A stretch of 41,441 bases of DNA from Planctomycetota bacterium (lineage in GTDB: Bacteria; Planctomycetota; UBA8108; UBA1146). Below the pieces are notes generated by a model. That model worked only from the letters and a program-made list of their open reading frames with translations. It was not told where the DNA came from and ran no database searches. The position numbers were made by a program, and so were the translations under genes. Below, piece after piece: positions 7,129 through 14,927 of this stretch (its first letter is position 1; every line of letters begins with the position of its first letter). The stretch is from the NCBI GenBank assembly GCA_016776905.1, contig JADHSM010000011.1, forward strand, positions 1 through 41,441, given 5' to 3'.

Positions 7129-9246
7129 ATGAATCCGAGAAATCTGGTGATCGTTGGACTGCTGCTCGCAGGTCTCGTTTCTCTCTTATTCATCGTCCTC
7201 CCAGCGGGCCCCGGAGACTTTCCTGTAGAAGAAGAATTCTCCTCATACTCGTCCAATTCTAAAGAACGTCGCTCCTCAAACGAAGGATCGGCAAGGAACG
7301 GCTCGAGAAATGGGACAGGATCCAATTCAGGACGAAATTCGACCTCGGGGTCCTCTCGAACAGTTGAAGCGGGGGACAGTGCACTGGGTGACCCTGGCGG
7401 ACGCAGAGCAAGTGGAGGTGCGGGCCAAGGATCCGGCAATAGGAGAAATGGGGATAGCGCTTCTGATTCGGCCACAGGCGGTCGGGGAAGTTCTTCGAAT
7501 GAGAACTCGAGTCGTGGATCGCGAAATGGTAGAGGTGTGCCTCCTTCTTTCGATCGAGATGACTCGACGAGTGGTTCTGAATCACAGGGCAGCGTTAGAG
7601 TGAGTGGAACCATCTGGGCGGAAAATCAACCACAACCTTTGAGTGGGAGCAGCGGTTCTCTCACAGTGGGCATCAACGGACGATCAAAAACGGTCAACGT
7701 GTCCAATGGTGCTTTTGTTTTTGATGCAGACTCTGATGCCATGGTTCGCTTTTTTAGCGCAATGATCGATAGCAAAGAGGCGCGCGTTATCGCTCCAAGC
7801 ATGCCCATCATTGCTAAAATGGCGAGTTCTGTGAAAGTCTTTATTCGCTATGACGCATTGGCAACCTTAAACCTCATCTCCGCAGAGACCGGCGAGTCTC
7901 TCAATAATGTTGAAGTCGTTCGGCTTCAGGATTTTCATAGAAGTACTCTGGAACATCCGGGCTGGCCAATGGCGACTGACTATGTCATCTCCGAACAGAC
8001 GGGCCCAGTTTCACTCGATGGTCGTTTGGGAATGATCGGCTCTGCTGTTGTTCTCCACGCTAGGGCTGCAGGACATGAATGGAAGCGTATCACCGTAGAT
8101 TTAATCGAGGGTGGTGAGAGAGAAGTTCTGCTTCGTCCTTCTGGAAGTGTGTTTCTGGATGTTTTAGGAGATACAGAGCGACAAGACATCAAGTTACGCT
8201 TTCGAGCTCCCGAGTCTTTTGGCCCTCCATTTATGGAGATTCCTGTTGCCGGAGGAACGAACCGTCTCATTGAAGGAGTCATGCCAGGAGTCTGGGTAGC
8301 GACCTTGGAGTCTGGGCATTGGAATCTGAATCCTACGATTTACGAAGAGATCACTTTTGAAGTTTCCCTGGGAGGGGAGACCACATTGACGCTGGAAGTG
8401 CCTTCCGATGATGAAGATCGAGCAGATTTAGGAGGTACTGTCTTTATTCCAGACGGATGGTATCTGGATGATTTCTCGTTGCGTATTCGACCTACCGGAG
8501 CCGGCAGTGATCCATTGAACGACACAGTGGTGGTGCAGGCGATCGATATGGATGCTGAGTCAATACCGGGGGGTGACCTATTCGTCTGGGGCCCTGTCAA
8601 AGTCAAAATAGGAAGCTATGGAGTTTTGGTTTTACCGGTTGGATATGGCGACCTCTTCGAAGTGACAGAGGAAGGTTTTTACGATGCTCATATCGAACTC
8701 CCTTACCCTGTAGATATTCAGGTGACAACAGTGCTTCAGGGGGGCGGAGGACAGCTGGCTTCCCCCGGATTGGTTCGTTGGGCACCGAGTCGCCCTGCTG
8801 GAGTTCCGGGTGCTGGAGCGGTTCCCGTTCCTGCTACGAGCGAAGGGGTTTTTGATTTTCAGGTTCCCGTTGGCAATGTGATTCTTTCAGTTTCTGATCC
8901 GGCATATGTTCCCAAGCATCAGCAGGTCACCGTGAACGAAGATGGTGCCAATCAATTCGAAATCGAATTGGAGCCGGCCATGGGGATGATTTTGCTTCTC
9001 GATGAAGATGGCACTTCTATCCCCTGGGACTTGACTTGGCATCCTGTTGTGAACGCTGACGGTCATGAGGGAAAGGTGCTGACTCGTGGTCGCACAGGAA
9101 GCGGCTATCGAGTCTTAGTCAGCGAAACCGGTGAATACACGATTACTTTGCCCTACATGGATGGGTTCTATCCTGTTGAGCCTTTTAATATATTTTGCCA
9201 ACCCGAAACCATCCTCGAAACACTGATCCCACTGGAAGCAGAATAA
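7129..9246 (+). CDS. Large membrane-anchored protein with Ser/Gly/Arg/Asn-rich linker and beta-rich domains
   Basis: 705 residues, no named family recognised. The N-terminus has a single transmembrane helix (about 5-27). Residues about 37-155 form a low-complexity region dominated by Ser, Gly, Arg, Asn and Asp, likely a flexible periplasmic or wall-spanning linker. The remainder (about 158-700) looks like a chain of beta-sandwich units similar to carboxypeptidase-regulatory-like/transthyretin domains, with segments such as VRVSGTIWAENQPQPL, DLGGTVFIPDGWYLDD and VILSVSDPAYVPKHQQVTV. The ATG at 7129 has GAGGAG a few bases upstream. It is a single-gene unit after a terminator and ends in a hairpin overlapping its own stop. 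A structural role at the cell surface is a guess. Confidence 0.75.
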   Translation: MNPRNLVIVGLLLAGLVSLLFIVLPAGPGDFPVEEEFSSYSSNSKERRSSNEGSARNGSRNGTGSNSGRNSTSGSSRTVEAGDSALGDPGGRRASGGAGQGSGNRRNGDSASDSATGGRGSSSNENSSRGSRNGRGVPPSFDRDDSTSGSESQGSVRVSGTIWAENQPQPLSGSSGSLTVGINGRSKTVNVSNGAFVFDADSDAMVRFFSAMIDSKEARVIAPSMPIIAKMASSVKVFIRYDALATLNLISAETGESLNNVEVVRLQDFHRSTLEHPGWPMATDYVISEQTGPVSLDGRLGMIGSAVVLHARAAGHEWKRITVDLIEGGEREVLLRPSGSVFLDVLGDTERQDIKLRFRAPESFGPPFMEIPVAGGTNRLIEGVMPGVWVATLESGHWNLNPTIYEEITFEVSLGGETTLTLEVPSDDEDRADLGGTVFIPDGWYLDDFSLRIRPTGAGSDPLNDTVVVQAIDMDAESIPGGDLFVWGPVKVKIGSYGVLVLPVGYGDLFEVTEEGFYDAHIELPYPVDIQVTTVLQGGGGQLASPGLVRWAPSRPAGVPGAGAVPVPATSEGVFDFQVPVGNVILSVSDPAYVPKHQQVTVNEDGANQFEIELEPAMGMILLLDEDGTSIPWDLTWHPVVNADGHEGKVLTRGRTGSGYRVLVSETGEYTITLPYMDGFYPVEPFNIFCQPETILETLIPLEAE

Positions 9247-9271
9247 GCACTATTAAGAATAGTGCTTATTC
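9241..9271 (+). terminator. Perfect hairpin overlapping the stop codon (terminator-like)
   Basis: GAATAAGCACTATT (9241-9254) and AATAGTGCTTATTC (9258-9271) form a 14-bp perfect stem with a 3-nt loop. The left arm contains the last sense codon and the stop of the 705-residue protein gene. No clear T-tract follows on either strand. It may act as a transcript end or RNase barrier between the convergent genes. Confidence 0.55.
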
Positions 9272-9310
9272 CTAACAGCGCTTGAGATTTCGTCTCTTCT
9301 TATTGAGCGA

Positions 9311-9544
9311 TCAGTTATGAGATCCGTCGCAAAAAGGTGCTCCGCTTGTTTTCTTGCAGGCACATAGGGCAACAGTTTTCTTCTCTTCTAATTCAAACAC
9401 GGTAGGAGACATTCCCGTTCCGGAGTGAGTTCCATCACAGAATGGGTGTTTACTGGAGAGGCCGCATGAACACCATGCATGTTTCCCTGCGTCCAATTCT
9501 ATGACGACGGGTTTGTTATCCACTGATTTGGGTTCTTGATTCAT
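9311..9544 (-). CDS. Dual CDGSH iron-sulfur protein
   Basis: 77 residues with two CDGSH-type 2Fe-2S sites: CSCGLSSKHPFCDGTH (Cys25, Cys27, Cys36, His40) and CACKKTSGAPFCDGSH (Cys61, Cys63, Cys72, His76). Both keep the 3Cys-1His ligand set. The tandem arrangement is the common small bacterial type (mitoNEET/MiNT relatives). The role is probably cytoplasmic redox or Fe-S handling; no signal peptide is present. The ATG at 9544 is preferred because AAAGG lies about 8 nt upstream; a GTG three codons earlier overlaps that site. It follows the transglutaminase-like gene on the same strand, separated by a large hairpin, so it is likely transcribed alone. Confidence 0.93.
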   Translation of the reverse strand: MNQEPKSVDNKPVVIELDAGKHAWCSCGLSSKHPFCDGTHSGTGMSPTVFELEEKKTVALCACKKTSGAPFCDGSHN

Positions 9545-9652
9545 TTGATGCACCTTTTTTGTGGTGAGGGAAACTCAACATTTCAATGCGAACTTTGACG
9601 TGTAAGAAATTTGGATTCTGCGAAGAGTCCAACGGAGAAAAGATGCTGAAGG

Positions 9653-9696
9653 TTCCGGTGATGAATAAATTTTCTAAATTTAAATCATCACCGGAA
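9653..9696 (-). terminator. Long hairpin downstream of the transglutaminase-like gene
   Basis: TTCCGGTGATGA (9653-9664) pairs perfectly with TCATCACCGGAA (9685-9696). Inside the 20-nt loop TAAATTT (9666-9672) pairs with AAATTTA (9676-9682), so almost the whole 44 nt folds. It begins 26 bp past the stop of the minus-strand transglutaminase gene. The following minus-strand sequence has only a short TCTTTTCTCC tract, so termination efficiency is uncertain. The rest of the 178-bp gap is A/T-rich with no gene I would support. Confidence 0.6.
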
Positions 9697-9722
9697 CCCG
9701 ACACGCATTTCTCGATCGTTAA

Positions 9723-10763
9723 TTATCTATTCATGGAGGTGACAGGGGCATTCGTACTTACGCCAGAAAGATCGGTCCAGTAGCAGGATTTACTGATCCC
9801 GCTGAATGGCTTGCCGTCCATTTCTGCGTAGGGATTGACGAAGAAGTTCAGTGGAGAACCTGATTGGGCAGGCGACAAAGTCAGGCCCCGGCCTGTGCTC
9901 AAGGTGACTCTGTTAGCAGTTTGGCGAGCAAAGAAGTTCGCTTTGTTAGCCACGTCTTTATCTGCCTCAGAGATGTCGACGGGGACCCAGCCCTTGCCTG
10001 GAACATGGAATTCGGCCCAGCAGTGGTAACCGCCGGTTTTGAACTCAGCTTCTTGAGGGGTGTATTTCCCCCACATGCCAATTTGGAATCTGGATTCTAT
10101 TCCTGCAGCCATGCAGAGTGCGTTGAAGTAGGTGTGGAAGTCTGTGCAGTTCCCTTTTCCGACTTCACAGGCGTGATAGACGTCGCCTCTTCCCCAGCCT
10201 TCACCTTTTTTGTCGTATGACATCTCCTTAAGGATGTGCTCGTAGAAGGTTTGAGCAATTTCCATAGTTGAGTTTTTGTTGGCCGAAAGTACGTTTGCGT
10301 ATGCATCTATTTGTGGAGTAACGAAGCAAAGATCAGATGGTTGGAGGTATATAGAATCGCTCTTGGGTGAGTCGCCTGTATCTTTCGAGAAGAGCTGTTG
10401 ATCCACACTGTTTTCGAATCGAACCACATTGTAATTCACAGTGATCTTTGCAGTCGCTGTATTGGCGACTCCCTGAAGGTAGATCATTTCATTGCCGTAG
10501 ACATTTTCTCGTTTGGTGCTGATCTGATTCAGTTCCAACTCGCTACCGACAGACCACTTTAAGTCCACAACTTTTTGATGTGGATCATTGTGCGGAATTG
10601 GAATCCATATGCTGATGGGCTTTCCGACTTCCATTCCTGCAAGGTCCACTTCATATCGAATGTCAAATTCTCGGGACGGACGATTTGTATCTGTTACACC
10701 GCCGGTGAATGCACAGCCGGACATCAGAATAGCCAGCGAGAGGAAGGTCAGTAAAGTTTTAAT
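9723..10763 (-). CDS. Transglutaminase-like lipoprotein, apparent ATT start
   Basis: 346 residues of a transglutaminase-like (papain-fold) protein. The catalytic triad is visible: VGKGNCTDFHTYFNA (Cys206), GGYHCWAEF (His247) and GWVPVDISEAD (Asp263). The N-terminal half is a beta domain (IPIPHNDPHQKV) found in many bacterial members. The best lipoprotein signal, ending LAILMSGC (Cys17), starts at an ATT codon (10763-10761) with AGGAG exactly 6 nt upstream and no ATG, GTG or TTG at the right place. The nearest in-frame ATG, at 10979, would prepend 72 atypical residues and overlap the upstream gene. Such proteins cleave or crosslink peptides; many bacterial members are proteases. Substrate unknown. 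Confidence 0.88.
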   Translation of the reverse strand: MKTLLTFLSLAILMSGCAFTGGVTDTNRPSREFDIRYEVDLAGMEVGKPISIWIPIPHNDPHQKVVDLKWSVGSELELNQISTKRENVYGNEMIYLQGVANTATAKITVNYNVVRFENSVDQQLFSKDTGDSPKSDSIYLQPSDLCFVTPQIDAYANVLSANKNSTMEIAQTFYEHILKEMSYDKKGEGWGRGDVYHACEVGKGNCTDFHTYFNALCMAAGIESRFQIGMWGKYTPQEAEFKTGGYHCWAEFHVPGKGWVPVDISEADKDVANKANFFARQTANRVTLSTGRGLTLSPAQSGSPLNFFVNPYAEMDGKPFSGISKSCYWTDLSGVSTNAPVTSMNR

Positions 10764-10774
10764 GAGTAACTCCT
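10764..10774 (-). promoter_or_regulatory. Shine-Dalgarno site that points to an ATT start
   Basis: On the minus strand AGGAG occupies 10774-10770, followed by six bases and then ATT-AAA-ACT. The site is strong and correctly spaced only for the ATT codon, which begins an ideal lipoprotein signal. ATT initiation is known from infC, where it limits translation. Confidence 0.55.
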
Positions 10775-10941
10775 GTTCAGGTGCTGAACTGGCACCATGC
10801 GTGTGGTTTGGGAGAGAAAAGATTCCCGTCCTGATGAATCTGAAAATATCCACGAGGGAAGCGGACTTCAGATGTCTGATGCTATCGGAGAAGCCTGAGC
10901 GGGGAAAACACCTTTTGAGGTTAGAAGCAAAAAATAGACGG

Positions 10942-11763
10942 TTATTCCCCGGAGGCCGCGTCTGATCGTGAAGCACCATTGGGCAGTTCAGGTTTTTTGA
11001 AGTCTTTCTTGAGCCCTTCCAGATCCAGAACCTCGTTCATCGTTTGCTGGATACGGGTTTTATCCCAGGAGTCTCTTCCTTGAAGATGGGTTGCGAGAAC
11101 CATCGCTTGTTCAACCCTGTTGAGGACTTCCATGATCATTTTCCGCATCAGCGGTTTGAAGGGAGCCACCAATACTTTCTGAAGGGTTGTGAGCTCCAAT
11201 TGTAAGAGAACTTCTTCGATCAGTGCATTGCACTCGGCTTTTTTAGATTTCAGCGTCGAGAGAACGATGGCGTACGTGCTGAAGTTTGGAGAGCGGGGGC
11301 GAGGTGTCTCGATCAAGCCCGGCAGCATTTTGGGGAAGGCTTCTTCCAACTTGAGGCTCATTTCCTGCTCGTCAGGAACCCCTTTTGAGCGGGAGAATTT
11401 GAAAGCATTATCTCTGAGATCCCATACAGATCCTGCGACTTCAAAGGCGCGTGCGTGAAACTCGCTTCTTTTTTCGTAATTGAGATCGACCGCGAAATAG
11501 ACCATTTCTGAAGGCTGTTCGCCGGTTTTTTCAGTGAGAAGATTCTCCGCCGCTTCCACGCGAATGGCGATATCTCGGGCGAACTGCTCGGAGCGGGCAT
11601 AGACCAGTACACCTTCGGAGTCGAAGAGTTGAAAACTCTCAGCTTCGAGGGGAAGGCGTGTTTCTATCCCTAGAGCATCTTCTTCGACTACGAGGTCGAC
11701 GGATCGGCAGCCCATACCGCTGAGGCAAAAACATATAAGTAGGCAGAATCTGAATCTGTACAA
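10942..11763 (-). CDS. Predicted lipoprotein, unknown function
   Basis: 273 residues. The start is TTG at 11763 with AGGGG 7 nt upstream. The signal ends in lipobox LSGMGC (Cys19). The mature protein is mixed and largely helical in its second half, with GLIETPRPRSPNFSTYAIV in the middle and charged helices to the end (LNRVEQAMVLATHL, LEGLKKDFKK). I recognise no family. It precedes the transglutaminase-like lipoprotein gene by 178 bp on the same strand, so they may be co-transcribed. Confidence 0.7.
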   Translation of the reverse strand: MYRFRFCLLICFCLSGMGCRSVDLVVEEDALGIETRLPLEAESFQLFDSEGVLVYARSEQFARDIAIRVEAAENLLTEKTGEQPSEMVYFAVDLNYEKRSEFHARAFEVAGSVWDLRDNAFKFSRSKGVPDEQEMSLKLEEAFPKMLPGLIETPRPRSPNFSTYAIVLSTLKSKKAECNALIEEVLLQLELTTLQKVLVAPFKPLMRKMIMEVLNRVEQAMVLATHLQGRDSWDKTRIQQTMNEVLDLEGLKKDFKKPELPNGASRSDAASGE

Positions 11764-11832
11764 ATCTAATCCCCTGACGGTTTCGTGGATCTCATAGACA
11801 TCATTGCTGACGGCTGGAAGGGGTCAATAGGT

Positions 11833-11890
11833 CATCAGGTTGGAGCATCAGGTTGGAGCATCAGGTTGGAGCATCAGATTGGAGTATCAG
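11833..11890 (-). repeat. 13-bp tandem repeats at the 3' end of the LON-N gene
   Basis: Four 13-bp units (CATCAGGTTGGAG; 11833-11845, 11846-11858, 11859-11871, 11872-11884 with one change) and a partial fifth, TATCAG (11885-11890). The partial unit contains the stop codon of the LON-N domain gene (TCA on plus, TGA on minus). The array therefore seems to have grown out of the gene's own 3' end into the intergenic region. The unit length is not a multiple of three and the array is non-coding. Confidence 0.9.
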
Positions 11891-12549
11891 TGGAAGTCTA
11901 GGATTTTCCCCAAACGGTCGGATACTGACGTCATCTGAAAGATCTTGTATTTATCTTTCGGGTCAATTTTTGAAATCATGATGAGCAAATCTACCAGTTG
12001 ATCAGGGGAAGTTTCCTCGGGGAGGTCGATCTGGCTTTCGATCTTTTTCAGTGCGGATTGTAGATGGTCGAGTTCCGTGTCTGAAATGTAGGAATCTGTT
12101 TCTTCGAACACTTCGAAACGCGCCTCTGGGTATATTTTTCCTCTGTCTACAGGTTCAATTTTTACTCTGCGTTCTCCCAGAATCATGATCAGGAATCGAC
12201 CGTCCTCGAGGGCCTGATAACGTTGCACCCGGCCTAAGCCTGCGATGGGTTGCACAGGTGCGACTTTCTCAAGTTTCTCTCGATCTTCTCCTAGAACAGT
12301 GCCAAGAATGATTTCCCCACTATTATCGAGAAGATCTTGTGTCATTTGCCGATATCGAGGTTCAAAAACATGAAGTGGGATGACCTGACCCGGAAACAGA
12401 ATCAAATCCGAGAGGGGAAAGAGGGGGCATACCCTTGGAGTATTGTCATCGGAGGTGTCAAACTCCTCAGGATCTTGATCAAATGAAAAATCCAAACTGC
12501 CCCTTTCGGCGAACGTCTTCATGAGAGTCAATAATGGGGTTGACGGCAT
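11887..12549 (-). CDS. LON N-terminal (substrate-binding) domain protein
   Basis: 220 residues containing a single LON-N/PUA-like domain: CPLFPLSDLILFPGQVIPLHVFEPRYRQM (about residues 41-69) is the family signature, followed by LGTVLGEDRE, a GLGRVQRYQALEDGRF loop and GERRVKI. There is no AAA+ ATPase and no Ser-Lys protease domain, so it is not a Lon protease. Stand-alone LON-N proteins are widespread; their role is unclear, probably peptide or protein recognition. The ATG at 12549 is preferred over a GTG 15 codons upstream because the conserved part begins well after it, though no strong SD is visible. It is divergent from the endonuclease III gene. Confidence 0.88.
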   Translation of the reverse strand: MPSTPLLTLMKTFAERGSLDFSFDQDPEEFDTSDDNTPRVCPLFPLSDLILFPGQVIPLHVFEPRYRQMTQDLLDNSGEIILGTVLGEDREKLEKVAPVQPIAGLGRVQRYQALEDGRFLIMILGERRVKIEPVDRGKIYPEARFEVFEETDSYISDTELDHLQSALKKIESQIDLPEETSPDQLVDLLIMISKIDPKDKYKIFQMTSVSDRLGKILDFH

Positions 12550-12628
12550 TTTGATTCCGGAGAGTACCCCAGATAAATCTGCCCTCAAGTACACTTAATG
12601 AAGTTTAAAGTTCTCCGAGGGGGAATGC

Positions 12629-13303
12629 ATGAATCGTCTTGAAAAGGCAATCGAGATAGAGAAGATCTTGGGATCCTTCTATCCTCATCCCCCCATTCCT
12701 CTCGATCACAGTAATCCATTTACACTGCTGGTTGCCGTGCTGTTGTCGGCGCAAACCACCGATGTGAGGGTGAATCTGGTGACACCAGATCTCTTCGCCG
12801 ATGCGAAAACTCCGCAAGATATGAAAAAGTTATCTGAAAAGGAGATTTATGGATTTATCAAAACTTGTGGTTTGGCTCCCAGGAAAGCCAAAGCCATATA
12901 CCAGTTGAGTCGAATCCTCATTGAGGAGCATGGCGGAGAAGTCCCTGCGGACTTCGAAAGCCTAGAGGCTCTGCCAGGAGTCGGGCATAAGACTGCGAGT
13001 GTCGTCATGGCGCAGTCTTTTGGGATTCCGGCTTTTCCGGTGGATACTCATATTCACCGACTTGCCACCCGGTGGGGATTGACCAACGGGAAATCTGTCG
13101 AAAAGACAGAGGTCGATTTGAAAAAGATATTCCCCAGAGAGAAATGGAATGATCTTCATTTACAGATCATTTTCTTCGGACGGGAACATTGTCCAGCTCT
13201 GCGGCATGATCTGTCGGGTTGTCCGATTTGTTCTTGGGCTGCTACGGCAAAAAGGATCCGGGAAGAAGCAAAAAAGAACGCACCGGCTTCACGAAAAAAA
13301 TAG
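12629..13303 (+). CDS. nth: Endonuclease III, DNA glycosylase/AP lyase
   Basis: 224 residues; removes oxidised pyrimidines and cleaves at AP sites in base excision repair. The helix-hairpin-helix motif LPGVGHKTASVV contains catalytic Lys121, and FPVDTHIHRLA contains catalytic Asp139. The C-terminal cluster loop is altered: Cys188, Cys198 and Cys201 are present (HCPALRHDLSGCPIC), but the E. coli-type spacing C-x6-C-x2-C-x5-C is not kept and no fourth Cys follows. The 4Fe-4S cluster may be absent or have a non-Cys ligand. The C-terminus is Lys-rich. The ATG at 12629 has GAGGGGGAA upstream. It ends at a strong bidirectional terminator. Confidence 0.95.
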   Translation: MNRLEKAIEIEKILGSFYPHPPIPLDHSNPFTLLVAVLLSAQTTDVRVNLVTPDLFADAKTPQDMKKLSEKEIYGFIKTCGLAPRKAKAIYQLSRILIEEHGGEVPADFESLEALPGVGHKTASVVMAQSFGIPAFPVDTHIHRLATRWGLTNGKSVEKTEVDLKKIFPREKWNDLHLQIIFFGREHCPALRHDLSGCPICSWAATAKRIREEAKKNAPASRKK

Positions 13304-13344
13304 CTGCTCTGGAGACGTTTTCGACAGTCTAGATGGAGAATTAG

Positions 13345-13383
13345 AAAAGGCTCGATCGTGATTCACGATCGAGCCTTTTTTTG
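13345..13383. terminator. Bidirectional intrinsic terminator
   Basis: GGCTCGATCGTG (13349-13360) and CACGATCGAGCC (13364-13375) form a 12-bp perfect stem with a 3-nt loop. It is preceded by AAAA and followed by seven Ts, so it works in both directions for the convergent nth and dockerin-protein genes. Confidence 0.95.
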
Positions 13384-13408
13384 TTTCCAATTATTCAGCA
13401 ACCGGGTT

Positions 13409-14731
13409 CTAGCAACCGTTGTAGGAGGTGCAATCTTGTGGATCGCCTATTTCTCCACAGGTGGGGAAGGGTGCCGGCGGTGGAGATCCGTTTTGGAAGA
13501 TGTAAGAGATCAACCAAATGGGATCAGCGACGTCAAAAATTCCGTCACCATTGGTGTTCTTGGAATCATTACAAGGGCCTGCTGGACCGTTGTTGAAGAT
13601 TTCCTGAAGAGACCATACCACGTCGGCTACGTTGACGATGCCGTCTGCGTTGGCATCTCCGCGAACATAGTCGAGATTTGTCTGAGGATTCAGCGTCAAT
13701 ACCCCGTCAGACGTGAGGGGGGAGATACTGGTGTTATTGGTTGTCACGACATTGAAGATGGTCGGATTTCCAATTTGTGTCCAGGCCAAAGGTACAGTGA
13801 GCCCGGTGGAGTCTCCTTGGAGATTTCCAGCGACGGTACTTCCGGCGATTTGAACGGCATTAGTTTCACTGGGAAACTGCAAGAAGATCGGAACCTGGAA
13901 TGAGTACACAACTCCGAGAGTCCAGCCGGAAGGCAGGATTTGGGACTGAGCAAATGCAGGCTGTGCTGCAGCGACAGCACCCGTGATGTCTGCAGAAGTC
14001 GGTGAGATATAGTTCGAGTCCGAACTGATACTCATCGAGAACCCTTGTGTGTTCGTCGGATAAGTGGCGTTCGAAGGATCTTCTGAAATGGTCAAGACTG
14101 CAGTGAAATCTCCCTCACCCGTTGCTGGGTCGTAGTTCACATTGCGGTCTGGAGCATTGTAGTTGAAGACGATGGGAGGAACATCGAGAACCTCTACCGA
14201 GCCGTCCTGGGAAGTCATGGGCAATGAGGCGCCATTGACGACCGCTACAGAGCTGACGGGAGGTGAACCTAAAGTCGAGCAGATTCCTACCGTTCCGACT
14301 TCACCGACTTGACCGTTGACACGGTAATACGCCGTTCCGAATTCGTATGATCCGGGTGCGAGGACATCACAGGAGGTGAAGCAAATCACGCAACCCACAG
14401 TCCAGCCTCCGGACTCGAGGTTTTGTTGGAAGAAATCAGGGTTTGCGCCCTGTTTCAGTGTCTCAACAGTGGAAGACCAATCGACGACTTCGTCGAAATC
14501 TCCAGAACTCCCGACAGGTTCGAGGGATAAAACGCTCTCGGTGTGACATACACCGAAGGAGAATCCCTGAACACCATTAGGCTCTGAGTGGTCAAAGGAG
14601 AAAGTAATTGCAGCAAGACCGCCTTGTGGAGCCGCTGCACTACTGAAGCTCATATTAAATGGGGCTCCTGCCATTGCCAATGCAGGCAAAAGCATGCAAG
14701 CAAGAAATACGCCAGCAATTCTAATAACCAT
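13409..14731 (-). CDS. Secreted two-module cohesin-like/dockerin-type protein
   Basis: 440 residues. A Sec signal (about 1-21, ending ALAMAGA) precedes two homologous beta-sandwich modules (about 25-182 and 188-348). Each module opens with an NGVQGFSFGV- or NTQGFSMSI-like strand and closes with a GxPxxxxVxxxNxxSxxxxxxDGxxxL segment. A dockerin-type pair follows (356-421): RGDANADGIVNVAD and NTNGDGIFDVADP, both with good calcium-loop residues, each followed by a Trp/Leu-rich helix. The tail is SPPPAPFPTCG, then DCTSYNGC at the end. The same layout ends the gene at 1-1035. The first module has four or more Cys that the second lacks. The ATG at 14731 has CAGGAG about 9 nt upstream. The role is likely extracellular binding or assembly; partner unknown. 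Confidence 0.85.
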   Translation of the reverse strand: MVIRIAGVFLACMLLPALAMAGAPFNMSFSSAAAPQGGLAAITFSFDHSEPNGVQGFSFGVCHTESVLSLEPVGSSGDFDEVVDWSSTVETLKQGANPDFFQQNLESGGWTVGCVICFTSCDVLAPGSYEFGTAYYRVNGQVGEVGTVGICSTLGSPPVSSVAVVNGASLPMTSQDGSVEVLDVPPIVFNYNAPDRNVNYDPATGEGDFTAVLTISEDPSNATYPTNTQGFSMSISSDSNYISPTSADITGAVAAAQPAFAQSQILPSGWTLGVVYSFQVPIFLQFPSETNAVQIAGSTVAGNLQGDSTGLTVPLAWTQIGNPTIFNVVTTNNTSISPLTSDGVLTLNPQTNLDYVRGDANADGIVNVADVVWSLQEIFNNGPAGPCNDSKNTNGDGIFDVADPIWLISYIFQNGSPPPAPFPTCGEIGDPQDCTSYNGC

Positions 14732-14927
14732 GATTCATCACTCCTGATTGTTGATTCTCGGAAATCTTGTCCGAAACACACCACCACAACTTGCAAAGCT
14801 CGGGACAATCGCCCGGTCCCACTGCATAATAATCCTCGAGTAAATACTAATACCTCTTTCGCCACTTTGGAAGATCCTGATGGAAGGGTCACGAGAGTTC
14901 GTTACAGTCCTTGTAAAATTTTCGTAC

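Noticed and set aside
9586..9783. Short plus-strand open frame of 65 codons
   Set aside because: It runs through the long hairpin at 9653-9696 and into the 3' end of the transglutaminase gene; no SD and no family features.
10764..10979. N-terminal extension of the transglutaminase-like protein from ATG 10979
   Set aside because: It adds 72 residues without signal or conserved features and overlaps the upstream lipoprotein gene; the AGGAG-ATT start gives an ideal lipoprotein signal.
11833..11890. CRISPR or iteron-type array
   Set aside because: Only four contiguous 13-mers, no spacers, no replication gene nearby.
13358..13903. Plus-strand open frame of about 180 codons opposite the dockerin protein
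   Set aside because: It is antisense to a well-supported gene with signal peptide and dockerin motifs, and its peptide has no recognisable features.
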